Shown here: positions 27,326 through 36,208 of the stretch, in pieces
Layout: each line of letters begins with the position of its first letter
Numbering within the stretch: position 1 is the stretch's first letter
From: Blautia sp.
Lineage (GTDB): Bacteria > Bacillota > Clostridia > Lachnospirales > Lachnospiraceae
DNA: 48,505 nt
Reading direction: 5' to 3'
Assembly (NCBI GenBank): GCA_021772055.1
Contig: JAETNR010000035.1
Coordinates: 1-48,505 of the forward strand
Position numbers and translations under genes: made by a program
The notes under the pieces: model-generated
Told to the model about the DNA's origin: nothing
Database searches by the model: none
Seen by the model: the letters and a program-made list of their open reading frames with translations, nothing else

Positions 27326-29044
27326 TCACAAGTTCCAAAGACTCTCTATCAAATACTCCTGTGGACAATCCCCTTTTCTCACATACGAAAGAGGAATCGA
27401 AAACCCCTGCTTTTTCCTATCCAACAGTTTTCTTGGAATTTCTCTTTGATAAGCATATTTCAACAGTCCTTTCAGTTCTCCTCGGGGGTTACATTCCTCC
27501 TGCGTCAAAGAAAAAGCAAAGTCAATCATTTCCCGGTCAAGAAACGGAACCCTCGCTTCCAGCGACACCTTCATACTAGCCCTGTCTACCTTTGTCAAAA
27601 TATCACCATTTAAATATGTCATAAAATCCAGATACCTCATCCTTGTCAATGCCGGCAATTCTTTATGATAATACTTCCGGTAATACCAGAAGTCATCATA
27701 ATCTCCCGGTATATGATATTTCTTTCTGATTTTTTTCCTGTCAAACTGTTTTCCATAATGATAGGTAGAAGATAATAATGCGATATCTTCTTCACACATA
27801 TTTTTAAGATTTTCCCCAAACTGCCCCAGAAGTCCCTCATTCCTTAAATATAATTCTGAAATTGCCCTATTAGAATATTTTTTCTTGTCAATAAAATCCC
27901 TTGCATACCAACATCTGAAATATCCCCCAAATAATTCATCCCCTCCGTCGCCGGTCAATACAACAGTTACGTCTTCTTTTGCTGTTTTGGACACAAAAAA
28001 TGTTGGATAAACAGAAGTATCTGCATGAGGCTCATCATATGCTTCCCGCAATACGCGGTAATATTTCCTAAAATCATTTAACGTAAAATATTTTAACTTA
28101 CAATTCACATGGATAATATCTGCCATTTCTTTTGCATATATGGATTCATCATACCTTTTATCAGGAAATCCTATAGTATATCCTGTTACATTCTGCAAAT
28201 GTTTACTGACAACCAATGTGATAATACTCGAATCAACTCCTCCGCTTAAAAATGTCCCTACTGGAACATCTGCTACAAGCTGCCTTTCAACCGTTCTATT
28301 CAAATGATATTGCAATTCTTCCGCCTTTTCATCCAGTTGCTTCTGCGATAGCGGATTTCCTTCTTTAGTATTTAATTTTACTTTCCAATACCTGGTAATT
28401 TCCAAAATTTTTCCTTGCTTCAAATCATACACTAAATAATGCGCTGCCGGTAATTTATATACATTTTTATACATCGTCTTTGGTTCAGGAATATAGAGAT
28501 ATGTATAATAATCATATAACGCCGTATGATCTATTATGAAGTTTACATTTTTACACAATGTCCGTATCCCCTTCAGCTCCGATGCAAATGCAAACCCTCC
28601 TGCATTATCATCATAATAATATAAAGGCTTAATTCCGCATCTATCCCTAAAGAGATATAGTCTCTCTGCCTCTATATCAAATATAGCAAAAGCATAGATC
28701 CCATCTATATGATCCATTACTTTTTCTTTCCACTCTATAAAAGCATATAATAATACCTCCGTATCCGATTGTGTTTTGAAATGATATCCTTTATTCCTTA
28801 ATTCATTTCTTACTTTTTTATAATCATAAATCTCCCCATTAAATGTAATTGCATATCTTCCGTCTTCAGAAAGCATCGGCTGCATCGCATCCTCGCTCAA
28901 ATCAATAATAGACAGCCTCGCAAAACCCATGGACATATTTTTAATACGTTGTATACTATGTCCATCAGGTCCGCGGTGGGATATTGCTAAAACAGCCTCA
29001 TGATAACTCCAATCAGGGTTATTTCCTCCAAGAATTCCACACAT
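27326..29044 (-). CDS. asnB: Asparagine synthase (glutamine-hydrolysing) family amidotransferase
   Basis: This 572-aa protein starts MCGILGG, with Cys2 as the glutaminase nucleophile after Met removal, which fixes the start at 29044. The glutaminase half contains SHRGPDGHS and FNGEIYDY. The synthetase half has the PP-loop FLSGGVDSS and the TGDGGDELFGGY and DVPVGTFLSGG regions. In polysaccharide loci such proteins commonly amidate a carboxylate such as a uronic acid, rather than making free asparagine. It lies between a GT4 and a GT2 gene on the same strand. Glycan amidation is inferred. Confidence 0.88.
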   Translation of the reverse strand: MCGILGGNNPDWSYHEAVLAISHRGPDGHSIQRIKNMSMGFARLSIIDLSEDAMQPMLSEDGRYAITFNGEIYDYKKVRNELRNKGYHFKTQSDTEVLLYAFIEWKEKVMDHIDGIYAFAIFDIEAERLYLFRDRCGIKPLYYYDDNAGGFAFASELKGIRTLCKNVNFIIDHTALYDYYTYLYIPEPKTMYKNVYKLPAAHYLVYDLKQGKILEITRYWKVKLNTKEGNPLSQKQLDEKAEELQYHLNRTVERQLVADVPVGTFLSGGVDSSIITLVVSKHLQNVTGYTIGFPDKRYDESIYAKEMADIIHVNCKLKYFTLNDFRKYYRVLREAYDEPHADTSVYPTFFVSKTAKEDVTVVLTGDGGDELFGGYFRCWYARDFIDKKKYSNRAISELYLRNEGLLGQFGENLKNMCEEDIALLSSTYHYGKQFDRKKIRKKYHIPGDYDDFWYYRKYYHKELPALTRMRYLDFMTYLNGDILTKVDRASMKVSLEARVPFLDREMIDFAFSLTQEECNPRGELKGLLKYAYQREIPRKLLDRKKQGFSIPLSYVRKGDCPQEYLIESLWNL

Positions 29045-29090
29045 ACCACTCTTTTTCCTTTCAGCACTGTAATCATACCAACACTTCATT

Positions 29091-30254
29091 TTATATCAAC
29101 GGCATCATGCATGGCTCCTCCCAAACAATTCTTCCTATGTCCACGCCAAGCCCGGTTAAGTCCCGAATAATTTCTTCCACGTTCTCCTTCCTTTTAACTG
29201 CAATAACTATTCGAGAATATTCCATTCCGGCAATTTCCATTGGCAGAAGGATATTCTTATCCTTTTTATATGCATTGCTGTCCACCCATGCCACAATATC
29301 ACAGTATCCGTTCTTTCTTATCTGCTCATGGTAAGACTGCCCCACTTTACCGGCTCCGTACAAAATAATTTTGCTCCCCCTATCGATGGATTGGTAAGGA
29401 AAAAGATATACGCTCTGAAACTCCATCCCAAATATTTGTTCCATTTGCATCCGAAGAAAATTCCATATATGCTTTCTTAATTGCTCCATAAGGCAATAAC
29501 GTTCATCATAATTCAGAAAATAATTTTCAAAATATTTATACAATGTATATATCTTATGAAAATATGTCACATCATAAGAATGGCTGACCGATTTCCCCCT
29601 TACCCTATAAAAATATCCATACCCCTTAATAATACAGATGCTCTTTGCCCTTAAGCAGCCGGAATAAAATATTGCAGCATCACCTCCCAATACAATATTT
29701 TTATCAACTACTTTTATTACTTTATCTATAATTCCTTTCTTTATTACCTTATAAGCCACAGATGGCCCTATCCCTACACAATTTTGATCCTTATCATACA
29801 TCATTTTAGATAAAAATACATCGTAATTCTTTCCCGTTTTATAAGTGCCAAGCATAGTGCCTCCCTCCACCGGATGACACTGCCCGTCATCATAAACCGT
29901 ATATCCGCTCTGAGACACAATATCACATTCTTCTGCCTCCGCCGCTTTCATCAATGTTTCGTACATATCCTCCGCTATCCAGTCGTCGCTGTCCATAAAT
30001 GTGACATATTTCCCGGTAGCCTCCTCCGCACCACGGCATCTTGCCGAAACATTCCCGCCATTTTCCTGATGTATTACTTTCATGTTATCATAAGCCGCCG
30101 CATATCGATCACATATTTCCCCCGATCCGTCCGTTGAGCCGTCATCTACCAAAATAACCTCTATGTCTTTATATGTTTGCCGTATAACACTTTCTATGCT
30201 TTGCTGCAGATATTTTTCTGTATTGTAAATCGGTACTATTACTGATAATTTCAT
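29091..30254 (-). CDS. Family 2 glycosyltransferase with C-terminal Rossmann-like domain
   Basis: This 387-aa protein has a GT-A start, KLSVIVPIYNTEKYLQQSIESVIRQTY, with VDDGSTDGSGEICD and the metal-site region FMDSDDWI. The C-terminal module is KIILYGAGKVGQSYHEQIRKNG ... IVAWVDSNAYKKDK ... RIVIAVKRKENVEEII, as in other enzymes of this locus. The start at 30254 is downstream of the previous gene's stop and follows GGGAGAATA. Sugar specificity cannot be read from sequence. Confidence 0.87.
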   Translation of the reverse strand: MKLSVIVPIYNTEKYLQQSIESVIRQTYKDIEVILVDDGSTDGSGEICDRYAAAYDNMKVIHQENGGNVSARCRGAEEATGKYVTFMDSDDWIAEDMYETLMKAAEAEECDIVSQSGYTVYDDGQCHPVEGGTMLGTYKTGKNYDVFLSKMMYDKDQNCVGIGPSVAYKVIKKGIIDKVIKVVDKNIVLGGDAAIFYSGCLRAKSICIIKGYGYFYRVRGKSVSHSYDVTYFHKIYTLYKYFENYFLNYDERYCLMEQLRKHIWNFLRMQMEQIFGMEFQSVYLFPYQSIDRGSKIILYGAGKVGQSYHEQIRKNGYCDIVAWVDSNAYKKDKNILLPMEIAGMEYSRIVIAVKRKENVEEIIRDLTGLGVDIGRIVWEEPCMMPLI

Positions 30255-30289
30255 GGCATATTCTCCCTGGTATTTCTTTTTCCATAAAT

Positions 30290-31354
30290 TCACTGATTCT
30301 CTATTTGTATGGAAATACTCTTATCTGCCGCTTTCCTTTTTTCAATAAATATCATGCTATCGTAGTAAGTCATTGATTTAATTTGTTCCGAATATTTATT
30401 ACTGCGAAGTTCTTCTGTTTCCGAATACTGGGCATGAAGATAATCAATCAAATTTTTTGAATATTCAATAAATGTATCCCCTTTATATGCCCCGCCATAT
30501 TCTTTCATATAAGAAGTATGGCAGTCCTCGCATAAGTAAATGCCATCATCGTTTACTATATCAAATAATTCTTCAAAGGCAACAATTTGCTGGTTCATGT
30601 AATGGCCGCCATCGTCTATTACTATATCAACCTTCCCTACTTTTTTCTTTACATCACCTAGAAAATCCCGATCCTCTTGGGAACCTATAAATATCTCGAT
30701 GTTATCCTCTTCTAAAGATTTACATCCGGCATCAATATCAATTCCATAAACTTTGACATTGTTCTTCTCCCCATTTTGAAAATAATATTTCCACATCTGG
30801 AGGGATCCCCCTTTAAATACGCCGATTTCCAAAATGGAAACATCCCTTTCCCTATACTTTGAAAAAAACCTTTCATATGCTTCAAAATAATGGAGCCATT
30901 TATCTATCAGCTTATGTTTCTTCTCAAAGAAAAAAGTCTCTAACCGATTTAATTTATGATTGGACAATTCACCAAACAATTCTTTTTCCGTAAAAATCTT
31001 CCCTGAATCCAACTCTGTTCGAAATGACATATCCCCCATATTATATATTTCGTCCTTAGATAAAACAACAGTTTCCGTATAAAACCGGATATTTCCAGCA
31101 GGCACCTGATACTTGCTTTTTAACTCTTCCAATATTTCCTGCCTGAATTTCTCTGATGCTGCTATGACTACCAGTCCGTGGAAGTCTGTTAAGGTTTCTT
31201 CAGGATTCCGGATAGGAATTCCCATATATGTATCCCCCCATAGTTGGCTATCCGAATCAATGATTTTTATATTTTCCACCTTACACTCCACACATTTTTT
31301 TACATACTCTTTTCCATATTTTCCAATTCCAAATATGATTATCTCTTTCTCCAT
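30290..31354 (-). CDS. Methyltransferase (Methyltransf_24/MycE-type) with N-terminal Rossmann-like domain
   Basis: This 354-aa protein starts with IIIFGIGKYGKEYVKKCVECK ... IKIIDSDSQLWGDTYMGIPI, the nucleotide-binding-like module of this locus. The second half resembles metal-dependent macrocin/MycE-type O-methyltransferases: VSILEIGVFKGGSLQMWKYYF, VYGIDID, VDIVIDDGGHYMNQQIVAFEELF and GIYLCEDCHTSYM. Those enzymes methylate sugar hydroxyls. CAGGAGA lies eight bases before ATG at 31354, and the start overlaps nothing. Target is probably a glycan residue. Confidence 0.78.
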   Translation of the reverse strand: MEKEIIIFGIGKYGKEYVKKCVECKVENIKIIDSDSQLWGDTYMGIPIRNPEETLTDFHGLVVIAASEKFRQEILEELKSKYQVPAGNIRFYTETVVLSKDEIYNMGDMSFRTELDSGKIFTEKELFGELSNHKLNRLETFFFEKKHKLIDKWLHYFEAYERFFSKYRERDVSILEIGVFKGGSLQMWKYYFQNGEKNNVKVYGIDIDAGCKSLEEDNIEIFIGSQEDRDFLGDVKKKVGKVDIVIDDGGHYMNQQIVAFEELFDIVNDDGIYLCEDCHTSYMKEYGGAYKGDTFIEYSKNLIDYLHAQYSETEELRSNKYSEQIKSMTYYDSMIFIEKRKAADKSISIQIENQ

Positions 31355-31358
31355 ATAT

Positions 31359-32579
31359 TTAAATTCTCCTGACTTCCTTATCACATTCTAACAATAATTG
31401 CTGGACAGTAATCACGGGGCATCTCACTTTTTCAGCCAAGTACTCACAAAGATCATCACACTTTTCTACTAATGCCACAATAATAATGTCTGCCTCCGGC
31501 AGTTCATCTTCCATTTGGAATATCGCCAATTCCTGTTTAAAGTCCTCTGCCACGCTGTCAATCGCATATGCTACCTGGATGCTGCTATTTCTCAATTCAT
31601 AATACAGGCTTTCCCCTATATACCCCATACCGTATATGGCGGCCGTTCGATATTCATTTCGTGTAAAAAATGCCGAAAAATTCTTCCCCTGATTCTTTAA
31701 ATCGATCCAATTACGCATCACATGAAAAATTTTAGAATTTTTTCTCATCTGCCTTATCGTCTGCATAATATTTGTATCTTTCCAACTGCAATATGTTCCG
31801 GCAGCCTCCATCAATGCAATCCACTGATTCAGCATCCCGCATTCCTTTTTATTTAGTATTTTGGTATCAGAAAGTATGTGCAGCATTTCTTTCAACGATT
31901 GTATCATATGCTCCTCATCCACCGAATCAGGCGTTCTGGCAGATGTATGATAATACAGGCACTCGTCATTGACTCCAAAATGATATCCCTTTTTCAGCAT
32001 TATAATCCACAGCAGAAAATCATCTGCGCCATTCATTTGCTGAATATGCTCCAACCATTCCTTCGGAATACAATCTTTCCTCATAATCACCTGCCCCGGC
32101 GACATAATCGGATTTCCAGAACGTATAAAAAGTTCCATGCTGCTCATATTCTCTTCCAGTTTTTTTGCATCTCCCAATTTGCGGAATCTTTCCATCCAGC
32201 CGTTGCACACGCACGCAGACACCCGCATTTCTTCTATCTTATGCCATTGTCCATAAATCCAATTTTCTCTTGCAAGATCATCCTGATCAAATAGAATAAT
32301 ATATTTCCCCTCCGCATTCTGAATACCGGTAACACGCGCCGCATGAATACCTTTATTTTCCTTATGGTTCAGCAATCTCACCGGAAATAACATATCCCCC
32401 GCGTTTAAGTTAATTTTCTCCTGTGGATCATCATTCACAAAAATAACCTCCAGTGAACATTCCCGATTCAAATCCTGAAACAAATAATTCCGCGTGATCA
32501 ATTCCAACAATCGATGACAATATTTTGCCCCCCGGTATAAAGGAACCACTATGGAAATATCTATACCATTTTTTTTCAT
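31359..32579 (-). CDS. Family 2 glycosyltransferase-like protein with C-terminal Rossmann-like domain
   Basis: This 406-aa protein has ISIVVPLYRGAKYCHRLLELI at the start and EVIFVNDDPQEKINLN, with FDQDDLARENW at the metal site; all are GT2-like. The C-terminus carries TAAIYGMGYIGESLYYEL ... IQVAYAIDSVAEDF ... ADIIIVALVEKCDDLCEYL, closely like the stand-alone membrane protein at 25594-26070. The start at 32579 lies just past the stop of the GT8 gene, so the two genes are nearly contiguous. Function: transfer of an unknown sugar. Confidence 0.8.
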   Translation of the reverse strand: MKKNGIDISIVVPLYRGAKYCHRLLELITRNYLFQDLNRECSLEVIFVNDDPQEKINLNAGDMLFPVRLLNHKENKGIHAARVTGIQNAEGKYIILFDQDDLARENWIYGQWHKIEEMRVSACVCNGWMERFRKLGDAKKLEENMSSMELFIRSGNPIMSPGQVIMRKDCIPKEWLEHIQQMNGADDFLLWIIMLKKGYHFGVNDECLYYHTSARTPDSVDEEHMIQSLKEMLHILSDTKILNKKECGMLNQWIALMEAAGTYCSWKDTNIMQTIRQMRKNSKIFHVMRNWIDLKNQGKNFSAFFTRNEYRTAAIYGMGYIGESLYYELRNSSIQVAYAIDSVAEDFKQELAIFQMEDELPEADIIIVALVEKCDDLCEYLAEKVRCPVITVQQLLLECDKEVRRI

Positions 32580-32586
32580 TTTTTTC

Positions 32587-33870
32587 TCACATTTCCCTGC
32601 CACTTTCTTTATAAGCAAGCAGTTGTTTTTCGTACTCAAGATATTGCTCATCCAGATTAACATAATATTGCTCCGATTTATGTATATAAACCAATATGTT
32701 TTCCTTTTTCACCCCCATAGTAATAAGCTGTCTACTAATTACTTTTGCACTAACCTGGCTGGTATTTACCCATAATGCTTTCGAATACTTTTCATAAGCT
32801 TTTTCCACCGAATATACTGGTAAATCATGGTACACCGTATTTTGTTTTTCCCTGCTGTTATCACAAAAACATTTTATACTGTTAATGCCACAGCGTCTCA
32901 AGGAAACTGCGACATCCCTTCCAATATCTGAAAACCCCACAATAACAATATTCTCTTCTAACGCACACCTTTCAAGGATATATTTCCAGTCATTTTTCTT
33001 CGTATTCTCCACAGCGTATTGATATATTTCATTATAGTCCTGTGGTTCCAACGCCTCTTTAGCATTCTTCCACCACCAATGGCTCCCCCGCATCTTCATA
33101 AACTTCCATGGTTTATATTTGCCTGGAAAATGCAAAATGCCATCATATTCTTCCGCATCCTTAATTTCTTTTTGGCTGAAGGAAGTATGTGCCAGCATAT
33201 CAAGCCTTTCATAATAATCCATAAATAAATTATATTTCAAGTCCAAATACTTTATTTTTCCATAACAGCATTTATTTAAAATATCTTGGTCATGTATTTT
33301 ATAATGCTTGTCTATACATAACAAAAATATCTTTTCCATGTCATAGGCCCTAATCATTTTCAGGTTCATGAGTACAACCCCGGCATTTATATAACCATCC
33401 ATAGTAGGAATTTCCAATACATCCTTATAGGATACATATTCCTGCATATTATATTGTATTAAGCAGTCCTTTACGCCCGCCAGATACATTCCCGTCAAAT
33501 CCGTGTCATAAATTTCTGTCAAATCCGTATTTACAATGACATCCGCATCCAAATACAAACATTTATCATCCTCAACTATACTACTGATCACTAACCGGTA
33601 AAATGTTGCCACCGAGATATAAGATGTTGTTTTTGCATTTTCAAAAACCTTTTCATCTATCTCATCGAAGCAGATACTTATGTTGTTCCATTGTTTCTGC
33701 AAATCTAAAACTTTCTCCCTGTCTTTCTGCGTTAATTGCGGGCTGCATAAGATATGAACCTTAAAAAAAGTATTTTTCTTTGCAGAATGTAATATCGACC
33801 AAATCACTACTCTTGTCTGTAATATATAATTTTGGTCAGTGGTCATGGCAATGGATAATTCTTTTTTCAT
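32587..33870 (-). CDS. Family 8 glycosyltransferase with C-terminal Rossmann-like domain
   Basis: This 427-aa protein has GT8 features: LSIAMTTDQNYILQTRVVIWSIL, CLYLDADVIVNTDLTEIYDTDL with the DxD motif, GYINAGVVLMNLKMIR, DQDILNKCCYGKIKYLDLKYN and ILHFPGKYKPW. The C-terminal part NIVIVGFSDIGRDVAVSLRRCGINSIKCFCDNS is again the Rossmann-like module. GT8 enzymes are retaining and mostly move glucose or galactose. It lies directly upstream of a GT2 gene. The ribosome binding site is weak. Confidence 0.87.
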   Translation of the reverse strand: MKKELSIAMTTDQNYILQTRVVIWSILHSAKKNTFFKVHILCSPQLTQKDREKVLDLQKQWNNISICFDEIDEKVFENAKTTSYISVATFYRLVISSIVEDDKCLYLDADVIVNTDLTEIYDTDLTGMYLAGVKDCLIQYNMQEYVSYKDVLEIPTMDGYINAGVVLMNLKMIRAYDMEKIFLLCIDKHYKIHDQDILNKCCYGKIKYLDLKYNLFMDYYERLDMLAHTSFSQKEIKDAEEYDGILHFPGKYKPWKFMKMRGSHWWWKNAKEALEPQDYNEIYQYAVENTKKNDWKYILERCALEENIVIVGFSDIGRDVAVSLRRCGINSIKCFCDNSREKQNTVYHDLPVYSVEKAYEKYSKALWVNTSQVSAKVISRQLITMGVKKENILVYIHKSEQYYVNLDEQYLEYEKQLLAYKESGREM

Positions 33871-33932
33871 TATAATATTTCAGTTCCTTCTCTAAATCTC
33901 ATTATTTTGAGCATCTTCCTACGTCTCTTCCG

Positions 33933-35090
33933 TTAAAATAAAATCCATTCCGGAGGACACCAGTCCCGGGCTTCCCATCTATTTCGCCACCGCTTCGGCG
34001 CAATCACGATTTTATTTGGATTGCGGTTCAGCCATGCCCCCCACCACCCAAAAGTACTATTGGGTATAATGTTATGCTTACATACACTCATCAAAAACAT
34101 ATCATACCAGTCATTATATTGCGTAAACATATCCCTTCCGACATATATCGCGTTTTCTTCTTTCATATTGTTCCTCACCCATTCTATATCATCAGAGAAA
34201 AAACACAAAAACGCATCTGGATATTTAACCTTTATATAGTCTATAGCCCAGCCATAGTATTCATCGGTACAAATATTTCCAATTTCCCTTTTATACTTGG
34301 AATTCAAAAAATCCCCCCGCCTGACATGTATCCCTACTGATTCTTTTTGTTTCAAAATATTCTTTAGTTCGCAAAGTTTGCTATTGCTTTTATAGGGAAA
34401 TACAAAATCCTCCAGCAGTTCCTGCCGCACCATTTCAGGATATTTGTATGAACAATGGAATCCTTCAATATAACCGCTTTCCTTTTCCAGCAATTCCGGC
34501 CTATATGTTTCTTTTTCCTCTCCTCTTGGCGGCTCTTCTATATATACGTTTCCCTGCCCCTCCCGTAAATAGCGATCCTTTATACTCGGATTACAATGTT
34601 CTAATCTAATAGAAGAAAAAACACTAGGCAATTCAAAAGGCATCATGTCCGGTTTGATATAAGCAGATAAATCAGCCTTTACATTTTTTCCTCGCTTTAA
34701 AAAATTCCTATAAAAAGCATATTGAAACATCTGGTTTCCCAACCCATGGCTAAATGCAATAATTAGTTCTTCCCTATTTAATGAATCTATGTCCTGCCGA
34801 TAAAGTTCCTGCATTTTTTCATCAATTCGAAAAGAAATGACCTCCCGAACGCCATAATCATATAATAATTGCTTCTTAATCTCCTCTTCATATCTTTTAT
34901 TTGCGATAACGACCGTATATTTATGTCTCTTCAGAATTTCTGGCGAACAAACTTTGATTCCGTTGACCTCCGTACCCCATAATGCCTCATCGTTATCAAT
35001 ATAATAAGAAATTGTACCGCTTTCCTTATAATAATAATAAGCAATTCTTCCCCATTCCCCTGCACCAAAAATTACAATTCCCTTCTTCAC
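33933..35090 (-). CDS. Family 11 alpha-1,2-fucosyltransferase-like protein with N-terminal Rossmann-like domain
   Basis: This 385-aa protein has the module GIVIFGAGEWGRIAYYYYKESGTISYYIDNDEALWGTEVNGI at its N-terminus. The GT11 body follows from about residue 105: IAFSHGLGNQMFQYAFYRN, VGIHVRRGDF and NSTFGWWGAWLNRNPNKIVIAPKRW. HVRRGD and the STFGWWGAWL stretch are the family's signature blocks. It uses a GTG start at 35090 with AGGGGT upstream. A fucosyl-like residue is predicted. No GDP-fucose biosynthesis genes are in the window, so the donor would come from elsewhere. Confidence 0.87.
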   Translation of the reverse strand: MKKGIVIFGAGEWGRIAYYYYKESGTISYYIDNDEALWGTEVNGIKVCSPEILKRHKYTVVIANKRYEEEIKKQLLYDYGVREVISFRIDEKMQELYRQDIDSLNREELIIAFSHGLGNQMFQYAFYRNFLKRGKNVKADLSAYIKPDMMPFELPSVFSSIRLEHCNPSIKDRYLREGQGNVYIEEPPRGEEKETYRPELLEKESGYIEGFHCSYKYPEMVRQELLEDFVFPYKSNSKLCELKNILKQKESVGIHVRRGDFLNSKYKREIGNICTDEYYGWAIDYIKVKYPDAFLCFFSDDIEWVRNNMKEENAIYVGRDMFTQYNDWYDMFLMSVCKHNIIPNSTFGWWGAWLNRNPNKIVIAPKRWRNRWEARDWCPPEWILF

Positions 35091-35128
35091 CGGTATCTAC
35101 CCCTGCTCCATATATCCTCTATTCTGTT

Positions 35129-36208
35129 TTAAACATCAACCGCATACAATACCGTATCACCATTCGCCACGCTATAATGCCTCATGTAAAAACGATAACC
35201 ACCATAATATTCCAACAAAAGTTTCGGAATCCTCCAGATATCCGATTTTTTATGATAAACAGAAACTGCCAGCACCGGACGCTGACTGCGGATAATCTCT
35301 TCTGCACCTCGCAAAGCATGTTCTTCATAGCCTTCTACATCCATTTTCATAAAACCAACGAATTTATTCCCAAGAATATTATCCAACCTTTTTGTCCAAA
35401 CCTTTCGCTCACTGCCTATTCCCAGATAGGACATTTCACCTTCTCCCATAACGCCGACTTCCTCTTCATGGTCAGACAATCCTATATTAAAAAGTTCAAT
35501 ATTGGGATACAAATTTAAATTTTCTTTGCATATTTCATAATTCCTGATATCAGGTTCAAAAGCATAAATCTTAGCCTCCTTATTACCGCTCCATTTCAAA
35601 TACTGCAAAGAATCCTTTCCGTCATAACACCCGATATCAACAAAACTTTTGTCCTTCCTTATGGGTAATTTTATTTCTCCTGGCGGGAAATAAATATCTT
35701 TTACGTTTTCTTTATCATAAGAATTCAAAGTATAAATATCCTCTGGCGCAATACCCTTTTGCCGAAGGCTGTCTGCAATTTCCTCCGCCTCCATCATATT
35801 AGATACGATAACTGTCATCCCTGGTACATATCGCTCCAAAAACTGTCGTAAATCCAAGATCTCTATATTATGGTATTTCTCTAATGATTTATTTCTATCG
35901 ATAAAACCACCCCAACAAACATCGGGAAAAAGTTCTACCAGACGTTTCCCTCGTATTCCGGAACCATATACATATATTATTTTTCCCTCTTTATGTAATA
36001 AAGCATCCAGTTTTTTCCCTCCAGGCGTATGCAATAATATATTCTTCAAGCATATTTGATCCCCAGTCAAACTATATAATAACCGGTTAGAAAAAATATC
36101 TTTGGAAACGTCATCTTCCATTCTGCTATATATCCGTTCTATATCGTTGGCAAACTCTAATATATTTCCTGTATCATCTTTGTACGGAAAGCAAAGCCTC
36201 TCATTCAT
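35129..36208 (-). CDS. FkbM-family methyltransferase with N-terminal Rossmann-like domain
   Basis: This 359-aa protein has a Rossmann-like module at about residues 75-150 (IIYVYGSGIRGKRLVELFPDV ... GGFIDRNKSLEKYHNI). An FkbM methyltransferase follows: FVDIGCYDGKDSLQYLKWSG, YAFEPDIRNYEICKENL and VGFMKMDVEGYEEHALRGAEEII. FkbM proteins methylate hydroxyls, often on sugars. The start overlaps the stop of the upstream radical SAM gene by four bases (ATGA), a sign of translational coupling. Confidence 0.87.
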   Translation of the reverse strand: MNERLCFPYKDDTGNILEFANDIERIYSRMEDDVSKDIFSNRLLYSLTGDQICLKNILLHTPGGKKLDALLHKEGKIIYVYGSGIRGKRLVELFPDVCWGGFIDRNKSLEKYHNIEILDLRQFLERYVPGMTVIVSNMMEAEEIADSLRQKGIAPEDIYTLNSYDKENVKDIYFPPGEIKLPIRKDKSFVDIGCYDGKDSLQYLKWSGNKEAKIYAFEPDIRNYEICKENLNLYPNIELFNIGLSDHEEEVGVMGEGEMSYLGIGSERKVWTKRLDNILGNKFVGFMKMDVEGYEEHALRGAEEIIRSQRPVLAVSVYHKKSDIWRIPKLLLEYYGGYRFYMRHYSVANGDTVLYAVDV

